Source of the DNA: UTCHB3 sp964371075
GTDB taxonomy: Bacteria; Bacteroidota; Ignavibacteria; Ignavibacteriales; Ignavibacteriaceae
Direction: 5' to 3'
NCBI GenBank assembly: GCA_964371075.1
Contig: CAYJKN010000001.1
Coordinates: forward strand, 992,001 to 1,056,000
DNA: 64,000 nucleotides
Shown here one piece after another: positions 26,616 to 36,236 of this stretch. How positions within the stretch are numbered: position 1 is the stretch's first letter; every line of letters begins with the position of its first letter. Position numbers and translations under genes: made by a program. The notes under the pieces are model-generated. The model ran no database searches, had not been told where the DNA came from, and worked only from the letters and a program-made list of their open reading frames with translations.

Positions 26616-29600
26616 TCAGGTTCCGAATATTTCAACTCTTTCTGATGCCGCTACAAATCTTCCACTTCTGATTATGGTTTCCAATACCTTTTTGTAGTGT
26701 AAAGATGTTCTGAGAACACTTACCGAACCAAGAATTATTATTTGTTCCTGAGCCCGACTGAGCACTACATTTAATTTTCTGTCAACCTCAACTTCTGCGT
26801 CAGTTGACCTGTTAACCCCAATTGATCCCAGTCTTTCCAACTGGTAGTGATTTGAAACGGAGGTTGAGTAGATTATAACTCTGTTTTCACTCCCCTGAAA
26901 CCTCTCAACTGTGTCAACGGGAACTCCGGTAATCCCAATCTCTTCAAGTTTTTGTTTTATTGTGGCTATCTGAGCTCTCCAAGGTGTTATTATTCCAAGG
27001 TCAGGTGATCCGTTTTTCTCAGACAATCCACAGATTTTAATTTTCTCGACAATCTGCGCCACAATATCGGCTTCATTTTCATTATTTTTACCCGATTTCG
27101 AGAGGGGTGTTTCAATAAAAATGAGCCTGTTTGATCTTAACAACTCTGAAATTTTTGACTCATCCCCTTTTGGGTAGATGCCATCAAGGTTTTGCCTCTC
27201 AGGAAGAGCACACCGAAGACCATCATGATAATAATGGTTGATCAGTTGCATAATCTTTTCATCCATCCTGAATTGTTCGATCAAAGTGCCATAAGCATTT
27301 GTCCAGCCTTTCCTTACGGCGGTATTAAACATTCGCTCAAAGAGTGAAACTTTCATATCAAATATCCCGATCTCATTTAACAATTGATCATTGATAAGTG
27401 TGTTAACATCACTTTGAACAGTGACTGCCGGAAGTTGATTTTGATCGCCAATGAGGATATAACGATTAAAATTAACCACTATTCCTGCAAGTTGTGGTTC
27501 AAGCAACTGACTCGCTTCATCCACGATCAGTGTATCAAATCTGAAAAATGATTTAAGATCATTGCTGTATTTCACAAATGAAGCGACGGTTGAAGTGACC
27601 ACCCTTATACTTTGAACATATTCACCAAACGACTCAAGATCATGAGTTTTAACCATAGTTTTTAAAGAATTGTCATCCTCTTCGCTTGAACTGTTAAAGA
27701 GGTATTTTATCCCGGCACTGTTAAGTTTATTACAAACTTCTTTAATGGCTTTATTGGTAAATGCAAGGATTGTCACGGTTTCATCGGAACTTCTTTTCAG
27801 TATCTTTTCAACAATAGTCAAAAGTGCAAAAGAGGTTTTTCCGGTTCCGGGAGGACCCTGAAGAAGAAAATAGTCTTTTGCCGCGAGTGCCTTCAAAACA
27901 TTTTCTTCCTGGCTTTTATGTAGTCCCGGAAGTCCTTCGATTGAAATGGGTTCAGACTCGGGTGCGGTTAGACCAAGCAGAAGTTCTTTGTTTCTGTCGA
28001 ATGCATCCAAAAATCCAAACATCATTTTTACATTACTTAAAATTCCGCCATCTTTGAAGTCGGGTTCTATCGCAAAATATTTTGCTGTATCAAAGACGGT
28101 TCTATCCACCTGTTTGTTAAAGAGTTTTACGACCACAATTTCATTTGTAAGTTGTGCGATGGAACCCTTTAATATTTCACGATGAAGCGGATCAAGTTCT
28201 TCAGTGTAAGGATATAAAATTATGAGATCTTTTTCTCTGAATCTCGCAACCACTTTTTTGGTTCTTCGGAAGAAGTATAAATCCCTCTGTTCATCGTAAT
28301 TATCAAATTCAAGACCTCTGATCAAACTAAATTGAGATTCTTCTTTTATGAGTGGTTGTTGCCTCCAAAGTGAAGCAAAACTTGAGTCGCCACCTTCGTT
28401 ATCATTTGCAGATATCTTACTGTCGAACAGCTCATTTATTAAAAACGAGACTGATGCCCTGTAATATTTTTGTTCAAGTGGTGAAGATGCCTCAAAAACA
28501 GTTTTAAATCGAGCTATGTTTTTTAAGATAAATTCAGGAAGACCAGTGGCACTAAATTGAAGAATCCTGTTAAAAACTCTGTCATCATTTTGTTTAAGAA
28601 GATAAAGCATCAGAAATATTTCGTTCCGACCCGTCAGGAATTCAATCGACTTTGTGGTCATAACAGCCACATTTCTGACAGGATTGTTTAAAGCAGCCGA
28701 ATAAAAAATTGAACTGTCACCTCTTCTGTCATTACCAAAATTTGACTGCATCAAAAGATTATAGGCAGTAACCTGCATCTCTTCCTGTTTCCAAACTCCA
28801 AAATTTGGGACTTTACCCGACTTTAACTCAAGAACATTTTTCCTTTTGGGGTCGGAAACAGAAGATTGAAGAATATCAAGTCGTCCGGTTATTCCAAACA
28901 TCGCGGAATAAAAGGTTGGTTCGGTTGTTACCATATATTCGCCATTGTTACCTTTAAGAGCAGGCAGCGCCGCCTTGATTCGGGGCAGGTGAATTGTTCT
29001 GATTTCATCTTTAATTTGCACAAGATATTCTTTGATAGAATATGATGTCACCAGATTCTCGGTGATAAATTCGTCAAATGCAGCTTCAAAGTTAACTTCA
29101 TCCTCAAACAGATATTTGTCGAGAAAGTTGTTTACGAGTGTCCCCTTAAACATCTTCCAGTTACCCTCACTTGGAAGTAATTTTTCGATCACATAATAGA
29201 CGGGATATCTTTCATTCCTTTGGAAAAGGGAGCCAACATCTTTTGCCTCGAGTAAAAAATCGGGCTCCAACACTACAAGTGTTTTTGTATAGTCGAGTGA
29301 AAAATGTTGTGGATTTTCCGGGTCTTGAAGGATATTAAAAAAGTTTACCTTTGAAAAATTGGGAATAAACTGCCCCCAGTCGTACAGCGTTTTTATCGAA
29401 GGCTGCCCTTCAACAGGTTGGCGGGTTGCCTTATAAATCCTTACAGTAAAGTCTCCAAGTTCCTCGGCAAAACATACAAGATCAATGTAGTTTAACCGTT
29501 CACCTGTTTTGTCTTGCCATATTGTTCTTTTTATCGTGGCAGAGATAAACTCAACTATTTCTTTATTTCTGATCGTTTTATGTTTGAGAGGCGGGAGTTC

Positions 29601-29975
29601 TCTATCTTCATAAATCGTCCTGATTTCTTCAGGGACGGGGTACGCAGTTAACAGAGAGGCAATGGTCGAGAATGCTTTGATGCAGGAATCCACCTGATCA
29701 TTTGTAGAATCCAGGGGGAATGTATGAGAAGCTTTATTCCCAAGCCTGATGAACCCAAAAAACTCATCTTCAAATCTTTTTGCATCAAGGTTTTTATCAA
29801 ACAGGAAAACTGCCATCGGGATGATTCCTGAAATTCGAACACCGTTTCCGGCGATCAATTTTTTCAACATCTCTTCGGCAGTTATCCTGAGTAACCTTAA
29901 TTTTTCATCATTTCCCGACTCACTTGAGTGAATTGTTAAAATTCGCTCAAAAATATAACCGGCAAGTTCTTCCAT
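26616..29975 (-). CDS. HEPN-like / PD-(D/E)XK nuclease / SF1 helicase fusion protein
   Basis: This 1119-residue protein has three recognisable parts. Residues 1-95 resemble HEPN/DUF4145 domains and contain R-x6-H (Arg77 to His84 in FIRLGNKASH), the catalytic motif spacing of HEPN RNases. Around 365-385 a RecB/Dna2-like PD-(D/E)XK site is suggested by GRLDILQ followed by NVLELKSGK. From about 700 on an SF1B (Dna2/UPF1-like) helicase shows Walker A QGPPGTGKTS near 706, motif II LIVDEASQLL near 816, and late motifs GIITPWRAQIATIKQKLEEIG and VERFQGSENRVIIYS. It would act on nucleic acids in the cytoplasm. It follows the glmU-like gene by 12 nt. The HEPN reading is inferred. Confidence 0.7.
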   Translation of the reverse strand: MEELAGYIFERILTIHSSESGNDEKLRLLRITAEEMLKKLIAGNGVRISGIIPMAVFLFDKNLDAKRFEDEFFGFIRLGNKASHTFPLDSTNDQVDSCIKAFSTIASLLTAYPVPEEIRTIYEDRELPPLKHKTIRNKEIVEFISATIKRTIWQDKTGERLNYIDLVCFAEELGDFTVRIYKATRQPVEGQPSIKTLYDWGQFIPNFSKVNFFNILQDPENPQHFSLDYTKTLVVLEPDFLLEAKDVGSLFQRNERYPVYYVIEKLLPSEGNWKMFKGTLVNNFLDKYLFEDEVNFEAAFDEFITENLVTSYSIKEYLVQIKDEIRTIHLPRIKAALPALKGNNGEYMVTTEPTFYSAMFGITGRLDILQSSVSDPKRKNVLELKSGKVPNFGVWKQEEMQVTAYNLLMQSNFGNDRRGDSSIFYSAALNNPVRNVAVMTTKSIEFLTGRNEIFLMLYLLKQNDDRVFNRILQFSATGLPEFILKNIARFKTVFEASSPLEQKYYRASVSFLINELFDSKISANDNEGGDSSFASLWRQQPLIKEESQFSLIRGLEFDNYDEQRDLYFFRRTKKVVARFREKDLIILYPYTEELDPLHREILKGSIAQLTNEIVVVKLFNKQVDRTVFDTAKYFAIEPDFKDGGILSNVKMMFGFLDAFDRNKELLLGLTAPESEPISIEGLPGLHKSQEENVLKALAAKDYFLLQGPPGTGKTSFALLTIVEKILKRSSDETVTILAFTNKAIKEVCNKLNSAGIKYLFNSSSEEDDNSLKTMVKTHDLESFGEYVQSIRVVTSTVASFVKYSNDLKSFFRFDTLIVDEASQLLEPQLAGIVVNFNRYILIGDQNQLPAVTVQSDVNTLINDQLLNEIGIFDMKVSLFERMFNTAVRKGWTNAYGTLIEQFRMDEKIMQLINHYYHDGLRCALPERQNLDGIYPKGDESKISELLRSNRLIFIETPLSKSGKNNENEADIVAQIVEKIKICGLSEKNGSPDLGIITPWRAQIATIKQKLEEIGITGVPVDTVERFQGSENRVIIYSTSVSNHYQLERLGSIGVNRSTDAEVEVDRKLNVVLSRAQEQIIILGSVSVLRTSLHYKKVLETIIRSGRFVAASERVEIFGT

Positions 29976-29986
29976 CTTATTTTGGA

Positions 29987-31492
29987 TTACAACTCCGAAA
30001 TAACGTCGAGCCCTGAAGGCATGGGAAGATAAAACATCACTTTTTGGATTTCTCCATCTTTTCTAATCTGACGATTAACACGTTTTTTGATTATCACACT
30101 GTGTTCAATATGAATATCATCTTCGATAATTGAACCAAAAACATAACTGGTTCCTTTTATCAGAACATTTTTGCCAATTATAAGTGGATGTTCATCACTT
30201 CCTGTCATGTTAACACTTGATTCAATAGTTGAATTTTCACCTATTGTGATGTTTCCTTTAATAATGTCGCCCCATAATATGGAGACCCCATCACCAATTG
30301 TGAAGGTTTGATGTGGAAATGTTGAGAGATAAGCATTCTCCGAAACTTTTACATTTTTCCCAAAAATGACATTCCCGGATACATAAACATTTCTTTTAAT
30401 CTGAACACCATAATTGAGTTTAACACCTTTACCGATGTGAACCCCTCTTTCGATCGATATATCGAGCGGTATCCCAAGTTGATCAAGTTCTATTATCTCT
30501 TTTACAACACTTTCGTCAATAAAAAAGTCATCAGGATCCTGAATCTCAATTATGTTTTTTAACTTGTCATAAACAATTTTTTTGTAAAGTTGTTTCATAT
30601 CCTTCAAAACGGATTTGTCGTTAAATCCCATTACGACATATTCATTTTTGGGACTGACTGCATCAACCGAGTAACCCGATTTGTTGAACAGAGCAATAAG
30701 ATCGGTGATGTAAATTTCATTTTGAGCGTTGTTACTGGAGATGTTATTTACCTGCTCCGTTAATTTTTCAAAATCAAAAGCATAAACACCGGAGTTGTAC
30801 TCTCTATTTTCAAGAAGTTCTGCTCTACTGTAACTATATTTTCTTCCGTTATACTCTGTTATATACGGGGTGTCAACTTTAATTGCGAGGATATCTTTGT
30901 GTTCAATAATTTCTATAACTTTATGTTCGTCTTTGCCGGAAGGATTTCCCTCAACATCATGACTTTTTACTCTGACTATTCTGCCATACTGATTAAAATC
31001 GATATTTCCTTCGTATATCCCGGTTAATACCATCATATCGGCACCGGAAGACTTAAAGGAATCTCGGAACATCGTAACGGTTTCGTTGTCTATAAGTCCC
31101 ATATCACCCGGGAATACATATACAATTCCTGTAAACTTTGAGGCATCAATTTTTTCGAGTCCAACCTGAACAGCATGGCCGGTTCCCTTTTGATATTCCT
31201 GATAGGCATAACCAACATTTTCCCTTTTCCCAAACACATCAAGAACATCGAGTGCTTTGATCCCCACAACAATTATTGTATTCATCGAAGAGAATTCGTT
31301 GTTGCATGCGTTATATACCCGTTCCACAGTCGGGATACCCCAAATTGTATGGAGCATTTTCGAGCGTTGTGATTTTATTCTTTTGCCGTGTCCGGCTGCC
31401 AGGATTATAGCAGCTTCATTTTTTGTATAATCAAGTTCAGAACTTTCTTCCTCAACTTTTTTGTAAACTTCTTCTGAATAATTCATTTCCAT
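29987..31492 (-). CDS. GlmU-like sugar-nucleotide transferase with left-handed beta-helix domain
   Basis: Residues 25-300 form a nucleotidyltransferase domain (IILAAGHGKRIKSQRSKMLHTI, as in GlmU). The C-terminal part (about 345-470) is a left-handed beta-helix of hexapeptide repeats (GVHIGKGVKLNYGVQI, VIFGKNVKV). The GlmU acetyltransferase signature with Lys/His/Tyr in the C-terminal domain is not visible, so this may be a uridylyltransferase only, or a related sugar-phosphate enzyme. The product would feed cell wall or polysaccharide synthesis; the sugar is unknown. It lies 12 nt from the helicase gene and 28 nt after the arsC-like gene. Confidence 0.8.
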   Translation of the reverse strand: MEMNYSEEVYKKVEEESSELDYTKNEAAIILAAGHGKRIKSQRSKMLHTIWGIPTVERVYNACNNEFSSMNTIIVVGIKALDVLDVFGKRENVGYAYQEYQKGTGHAVQVGLEKIDASKFTGIVYVFPGDMGLIDNETVTMFRDSFKSSGADMMVLTGIYEGNIDFNQYGRIVRVKSHDVEGNPSGKDEHKVIEIIEHKDILAIKVDTPYITEYNGRKYSYSRAELLENREYNSGVYAFDFEKLTEQVNNISSNNAQNEIYITDLIALFNKSGYSVDAVSPKNEYVVMGFNDKSVLKDMKQLYKKIVYDKLKNIIEIQDPDDFFIDESVVKEIIELDQLGIPLDISIERGVHIGKGVKLNYGVQIKRNVYVSGNVIFGKNVKVSENAYLSTFPHQTFTIGDGVSILWGDIIKGNITIGENSTIESSVNMTGSDEHPLIIGKNVLIKGTSYVFGSIIEDDIHIEHSVIIKKRVNRQIRKDGEIQKVMFYLPMPSGLDVISEL

Positions 31493-31519
31493 AACTTCTC
31501 CACAATTAGATTATTAAAA

Positions 31520-31864
31520 TTATTTACTCTCGTCGATCCATTTTTTCCAGGTATCTGGTTGATACCCCACTGTGCACTTTCGTCCGTTTCTCACAACGGG
31601 AGTTTTCAGTAACAACGAATCATCGAGCAATTTGTTAAATTTATCAAATACCATAAATTGAAGGTTTAGTTTTTTATAACGGTCACCTTGTTCATCAAAA
31701 ACATCATCGATACTTAGAGCAGCCGTGATATTCTCCAATTCACCTTTTGCCAGTCCCTTTTCACTTAAATCTCTGAAATGGAACTGAATTCTTCTTTCCT
31801 TAAAATATCTCTCGGCTTTCTGTGTTTCTTTACATTTTTTTGTGCCGATCACAATCAAATTCAT
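31520..31864 (-). CDS. ArsC/Spx/YffB-family protein
   Basis: The 114-residue thioredoxin-fold protein carries a single active-site Cys11 in GTKKCKETQK, and the conserved cis-Pro region LLKTPVVRNGRKCTVGY. These mark the ArsC/Spx/YffB family, which contains thiol-dependent arsenate reductases, Spx regulators and proteins of unknown role. It is far from arsRM and lacks the ArsC Arg triad that I could confirm, so arsenate reduction is not claimed. It is packed between rarA and the glmU-like gene. Confidence 0.75.
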   Translation of the reverse strand: MNLIVIGTKKCKETQKAERYFKERRIQFHFRDLSEKGLAKGELENITAALSIDDVFDEQGDRYKKLNLQFMVFDKFNKLLDDSLLLKTPVVRNGRKCTVGYQPDTWKKWIDESK

Positions 31865-31893
31865 ATAATTATTCCGTTTAAATCTTTGAGCTA

Positions 31894-33174
31894 TTAGTCA
31901 TATTTTTTTCGTCCCTTCCAAAGGGCGATTAATCTTTCTTTAATCGTTTTTTCGCTACCATTTTCGGAAGGAAGGTAATATTGTTTCCCTTTCAGATTTG
32001 GAGGAAGGTAATCTTCCTGCACAAAATGACCCGGGAAACTGTGGGGATATTTGTAGTTGGTTCCATACCCTATGTTTTTCATGTAACCTGTGGGAGCATT
32101 TCGGAGGTGGAGTGGCACCGCATAAAGTGGTTCATTTTCAACATCCGACAAAGCTTTTTCAATTGCCTGATAAGCCGAATTACTTTTTGGGGAGGTTGCA
32201 AGATATGTGGCACACTGAGATAAAATTATTCTCGCCTCGGGCATCCCTATTTTATCCACAGCCGAAAAAGTGGCTTCTGCAAGAAGTAATGCATTTGGTG
32301 AAGCATTCCCGATATCCTCAGATGCCAACAGAATCATCCTTCGGGCAATAAACTTTGGGTCTTCCCCCCCGGCAAGCATTCTCGCCATCCAATAAACGGC
32401 AGCATCGGGATCACTCCCCCTGATGCTTTTGATAAAAGCAGAGATGATATTAAAATGTTCTTCCCCCGTTTTGTCATATATAATATTTTTTTTCTGGATG
32501 ATGTTTTCGATCTTTTCTTTGTCGATCACAAACAACTCATCTTCCGGTGAACTGTTAACAACAGCTTCAACTATATTTAGAGCAGAACGGGCATCTCCTG
32601 CGGAAACGAGGTATAAAAATTCAAATGCTGTTTTTGGAATATCAACTTTCCACTGCGAAAGGATGGGATCATCTCGAAGCGCTGAGGTGATAATGGAAGT
32701 AATGTCATTTTCAGTGAGTTCGGTGAGTTTAAATATCCTCATCCTTGATCTGAGGGCAGGAATTACTTCAAAAGACGGGTTCTCGGTTGTGGCGCCAATA
32801 AGAGTGATGATCCCCTGCTCCACCGACCCCAACAAGGCATCCTGCTGTCCTTTGTTGAACCTGTGAATTTCATCGATAAAAAGAATTGTTTTGAAGCCGG
32901 TTTCTTTTGCTTCTGCAGCTTTTGAGATTATCTCACGAACATCTCTGACTCCGGATGACACTGCATTTATCTGATGAAAAATGGAGCCTGAGGAATTTGC
33001 TATGATTCTTGCGATTGTGGTCTTGCCCGTTCCGGGGGGTCCCCACATTAAAAAAGAGGAGATAAAACCGGAGTCGATCATATTCCTGAGTGGTTTCCCT
33101 TTTCCAAGAAGATGTTCCTGTCCCCTGAATTCGTCAATGGATCTTGGTCTGCATCTTTCAGCAAGTGGTGACAT
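31894..33174 (-). CDS. rarA: replication-associated recombination protein A (RarA/MgsA/WRNIP1)
   Basis: The start at 33174 (MSPLAERCRPRSIDEFRGQEHL) is preferred because homologs begin here; the frame is open to 33192, which would overlap the next gene by 4 nt. Walker A GPPGTGKTT is at residues 45-53 and Walker B FIDEIHRFN follows. Sensor region GATTENPSFEV and the C-terminal MgsA tetramerisation domain (FPGHFVQEDYLP) are present. It is an AAA+ ATPase of replication-fork repair, with normal length (about 425). Confidence 0.95.
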   Translation of the reverse strand: MSPLAERCRPRSIDEFRGQEHLLGKGKPLRNMIDSGFISSFLMWGPPGTGKTTIARIIANSSGSIFHQINAVSSGVRDVREIISKAAEAKETGFKTILFIDEIHRFNKGQQDALLGSVEQGIITLIGATTENPSFEVIPALRSRMRIFKLTELTENDITSIITSALRDDPILSQWKVDIPKTAFEFLYLVSAGDARSALNIVEAVVNSSPEDELFVIDKEKIENIIQKKNIIYDKTGEEHFNIISAFIKSIRGSDPDAAVYWMARMLAGGEDPKFIARRMILLASEDIGNASPNALLLAEATFSAVDKIGMPEARIILSQCATYLATSPKSNSAYQAIEKALSDVENEPLYAVPLHLRNAPTGYMKNIGYGTNYKYPHSFPGHFVQEDYLPPNLKGKQYYLPSENGSEKTIKERLIALWKGRKKYD

Positions 33175-33188
33175 TATGCCTGAATCGA

Positions 33189-33482
33189 TCACTTTTTCTC
33201 AACTTTTATAACTTTTTCATTCTCTTTTTTCATCCCGTGTTTTTCCCTGGCAACCTGTTCAATTTTTGCATCATACTGTTTTTGAAGTGAATCGATCTGC
33301 TCCCTTAACCTTTGATTCTGGTTCCTCATTGTGTCGAGTTCCAGCCTTAAGTCATTAATTTCACCGTTTAATTCACTCTGTTTCATATATCCGTTGCTGT
33401 TAAATATTATAAAAACTGCAAGGATAACCAGCGCAACCGTTGCCAGATAAAAAGCAGTTTTTTTCTTTTGGGGGGCAAACAT
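33189..33482 (-). CDS. septum formation initiator family protein (FtsB/DivIC-like)
   Basis: The 97-residue protein has an N-terminal transmembrane helix (about 10-28), a coiled coil (about 35-75) and the family end motif REKHGMKKENEKVIKVEKK. FtsB/DivIC proteins join FtsL and FtsQ in the divisome. The start ATG overlaps the ddl stop and the 3' end is near rarA, so all are co-transcribed; ddl next to divIC suits cell wall and division. Confidence 0.8.
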   Translation of the reverse strand: MFAPQKKKTAFYLATVALVILAVFIIFNSNGYMKQSELNGEINDLRLELDTMRNQNQRLREQIDSLQKQYDAKIEQVAREKHGMKKENEKVIKVEKK

Positions 33483-34489
33483 TAAAGGGATATCCTGACT
33501 ATTGTGTCAACCAGTTCTTCGTAACTCATCCCTTTATGTTTTGCCATTTTTGGCAAGAGACTTGTTGCCGTCATCCCGGGCAGAGTATTCACTTCGAGAC
33601 AAAATGGTTTATTATCCGGGGCGAGTCGAAAATCCACTCTGGAGTATCCCTTACATCCCAAAGAATGGTATGCAAGAAGGGTTTGCTCCTGAATGAAAGC
33701 TGCCAGATCATCATCAATTGGTGCAGGAACAATATATTCGCTCATCCCTGATGTGTATTTACATTCAAAATCGTATAAACCATGTTTTGGTCTGATTTCC
33801 AGAACAGGTAAAGCAGTCCCGTCCAAAACACCTACAGTAAGTTCTCTTCCGGGAATATATTCTTCAATTAAAACATTGTTTGAATATTTAAATGCAAATT
33901 CAAAAGCCTGTTCGAGGTCTTCTTCTTTTTCAACAAGTGTGAGACCAAAAGTTGAACCTTCATCATTTGGTTTCACGATTACAGGAAATCCAAAATCTCT
34001 AATTACCCATTCTTTATCGATTGAATAATCAAAGCTATCTTTAAAGACATTAAACCCTTCAGGAACTATCACTCCACTGTTTTGAAAAATTATTTTTGCT
34101 TGCCCTTTGTTCATTGCCAAGGCACATGCAAGCACCGCGGGACCGGTATATTTAAGCCCTCTGAGCTGCAAAAGTGACTGAATTGTTCCATCCTCTCCCC
34201 ATCTGCCATGTAACCCAAGAAATACCAGATCTGCATCATCAAAAACGGGAAGACTTATCGCCGGGATGTAGTTAAGGGAGGAAACTTTAGTATCATGTTC
34301 ATCAGGAAGAAAATACTTTTCGGCATTATCATACTGAACATTTCCCAAAGCAGGATCAATTACTGTGACATTGTATCCCAAAGAGACCAATGCCTTATAA
34401 ATACCTGCAGAAGAGCTTTTAGAAACTTCCCTTTCAGTGGAAGCACCACCTGCAAGTAGTACTATTTTTGTTTCATTTTTTGTTTTCAT
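33482..34489 (-). CDS. ddl: D-alanine--D-alanine ligase
   Basis: The enzyme joins two D-Ala for peptidoglycan. ATP-grasp features are seen: LLAGGASTEREVSKSS at the start, HGRWGEDGTIQSLL in the middle, IEEYIPGRELTVGVLDG, and near the end GYSRVDFRLAPDNKPFCLEVNTLPGMT. The length of 335 is normal. It overlaps the divIC-like gene by one base. The start is at 34489; 74 nt separate it from the aldolase gene. Confidence 0.95.
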   Translation of the reverse strand: MKTKNETKIVLLAGGASTEREVSKSSSAGIYKALVSLGYNVTVIDPALGNVQYDNAEKYFLPDEHDTKVSSLNYIPAISLPVFDDADLVFLGLHGRWGEDGTIQSLLQLRGLKYTGPAVLACALAMNKGQAKIIFQNSGVIVPEGFNVFKDSFDYSIDKEWVIRDFGFPVIVKPNDEGSTFGLTLVEKEEDLEQAFEFAFKYSNNVLIEEYIPGRELTVGVLDGTALPVLEIRPKHGLYDFECKYTSGMSEYIVPAPIDDDLAAFIQEQTLLAYHSLGCKGYSRVDFRLAPDNKPFCLEVNTLPGMTATSLLPKMAKHKGMSYEELVDTIVRISL

Positions 34490-34563
34490 TTATTCTTTTT
34501 CTGCCATTTCGGATTTCAGGTTATCCTTTAGTGTTTATCACTTTGGCATCTTCTCTATTTTTG

Positions 34564-35220
34564 TTAATATTTATTTTTTAAGTGTAATGATATCCCGTAA
34601 CTTTTCCCTGCAATAGCATATAATTCATCTAACTGATATCTTAAGAGGGGTTTTATTCCGCCTGACTTTGTCGCTTCAAGAATCACTCGTGCGGTATGTT
34701 CAAGTTTATCTGTTCTGTAAAAAGCTTCCTGTATGGTTCTGCCTGTTGTTACGACACCATGATTTTGTAAAAGAAAAACAGTGGCATATTCTATATACGG
34801 ATCAAGCGAACGGTGTAATGCATCAGTCGATGGGGTTGCATATTTACAAGTGGGGATTCTCCCGATTGATAAAATTACTTCGGGAAAATATGGTTTGTCC
34901 ATTGAAATATTGGAAGATGCACATACCAAAGCAGAAACGGGATGAGTGTGAATTACCGCATTAACATCACTTCTGTTTTTATAGATATGGTAGTGAAGTT
35001 TTGACTCAGTACTCGGCTTCCTGTTGCCCGAAACAATATTACCATCAAGATCGGTCTCTACGAGGTCAGATTCAACAATCTCTCCCTTACAAACCGAGGA
35101 TCCTGTGATCAATATATTCCCGTTGGGAAGTCGCACAGATAGATTTCCATCTGTAGCAGCCAGAAATCCTTTACCATATACAAGTTTAGAGTATTTTAAG
35201 AGTTCTTCTGCAACTTGCAT
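34564..35220 (-). CDS. class II aldolase/adducin family protein (fuculose-phosphate-aldolase-like)
   Basis: A 218-residue enzyme with metal ligands His91 and His93 in IHTHPVSA and His154 in LQNHGVVTTG, and Glu72 in STESKLH as the candidate acid. This is the Zn2+ class II aldolase/MtnB fold. Likely substrates are sugar phosphates such as fuculose-1-phosphate or a dehydratase substrate, but the sequence does not decide. It overlaps the oxidoreductase gene by 25 nt, so the two genes are probably expressed together in sugar metabolism. Confidence 0.85.
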   Translation of the reverse strand: MQVAEELLKYSKLVYGKGFLAATDGNLSVRLPNGNILITGSSVCKGEIVESDLVETDLDGNIVSGNRKPSTESKLHYHIYKNRSDVNAVIHTHPVSALVCASSNISMDKPYFPEVILSIGRIPTCKYATPSTDALHRSLDPYIEYATVFLLQNHGVVTTGRTIQEAFYRTDKLEHTARVILEATKSGGIKPLLRYQLDELYAIAGKSYGISLHLKNKY

Positions 35221-36206
35221 TTTTGTTCCAGTTCCTCCATAACAAGCATATTAGCGAGCCCGTCAAAAGAATTTATCGGAGGTTGAGTATGCTTTAAAAA
35301 TGAATTGTTAACATCTCTCAACAGACGATAAAGCTTGTTTGCCCTCTTTCTGAAAACTTTTTGTGCCTCACCTTCAAAACTTAAAGTCAGTTTGGATGAA
35401 CTATAACGCATACCAATTAAACTGTCAATTCTGAGTGAACCTTTGTGTCCCGTAATCTCAAGCGCGTTTATCGCCTTTTTTGATGAGTAGGAAACGGTAA
35501 AATTACCGTAACTACCATTCTCAAATTTTACAATCGCTGTTGCAAAATCTTCAACATCGGCTTTGTATATTACATTGTCGAGATAACCCGAAATTTCGGT
35601 GATCTCCCCCAATAGATACCTGAATATATCGATCATGTGGGTTCCGAGGTCTCTTAACGCGCCACCACCGGCGAGTTCCCTGTTATATCGAAAATTACCG
35701 CCCGGTAAAAGATCAACATTAAAATTTGCTCTTATGCTTAATACTTTCCCCAATTTCTGATTCTCAAGCAGATCTTTTGCTTTTTGGATGAAAGGGTGAT
35801 ATCTGTAGGTATAGTTTATCGTAAAGATTCTTCCTTTTTCAGAAGCAAGTTTGTGCAACTCTTCAGCCTCGGCTGAGGTGTTAGTTACAGGTTTTTCACA
35901 TAACACAAACTTCCCGGCCAGAAGGGCTTTTTTTGCCTGTTCAAAGTGACTTGCGTTTGTGCCGGCAATATATACAGCATCAATCCCCGAATCAAGAAAT
36001 GAATCAAAATTATCAAAGTGGTGCAATGCTCCAAATTTATCGGCAAATGCTTTTGCTCTGTGATCATCATGACTGAATACAGATAACAATCGGGCACGGC
36101 TGAGCAAATTTAGCGCAGGCATAAATCCGGTCTCTGCAAAATTACCCAGACCTGCGATACCCCACAGAACTTTTTTTCTTTTGATCGATTTTGGCAATTT
36201 CAACAT
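35196..36206 (-). CDS. Gfo/Idh/MocA-family NAD(P)-dependent oxidoreductase
   Basis: N-terminal Rossmann fold with LWGIAGLGNFAETGFMPAL (dinucleotide-binding loop) and later EKPVTNTSAEAEEL, the catalytic Lys motif EKP. The C-terminal alpha/beta domain contains GGGALRDLGTHMID. The length of 336 fits. The substrate is an unknown sugar or inositol. It overlaps the downstream aldolase gene and follows metF by 30 nt. Confidence 0.9.
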   Translation of the reverse strand: MLKLPKSIKRKKVLWGIAGLGNFAETGFMPALNLLSRARLLSVFSHDDHRAKAFADKFGALHHFDNFDSFLDSGIDAVYIAGTNASHFEQAKKALLAGKFVLCEKPVTNTSAEAEELHKLASEKGRIFTINYTYRYHPFIQKAKDLLENQKLGKVLSIRANFNVDLLPGGNFRYNRELAGGGALRDLGTHMIDIFRYLLGEITEISGYLDNVIYKADVEDFATAIVKFENGSYGNFTVSYSSKKAINALEITGHKGSLRIDSLIGMRYSSSKLTLSFEGEAQKVFRKRANKLYRLLRDVNNSFLKHTQPPINSFDGLANMLVMEELEQKCKLQKNS

Positions 36207-36236
36207 TTTTTTGTGTCCTCGGGATCAGAGTCCCTT

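Noticed and set aside
31520..31864. arsC-like gene as part of the arsenic operon
   Set aside because: It is 18 kb from arsRM, in a housekeeping run, and the family also includes YffB/Spx proteins without arsenate reductase activity.
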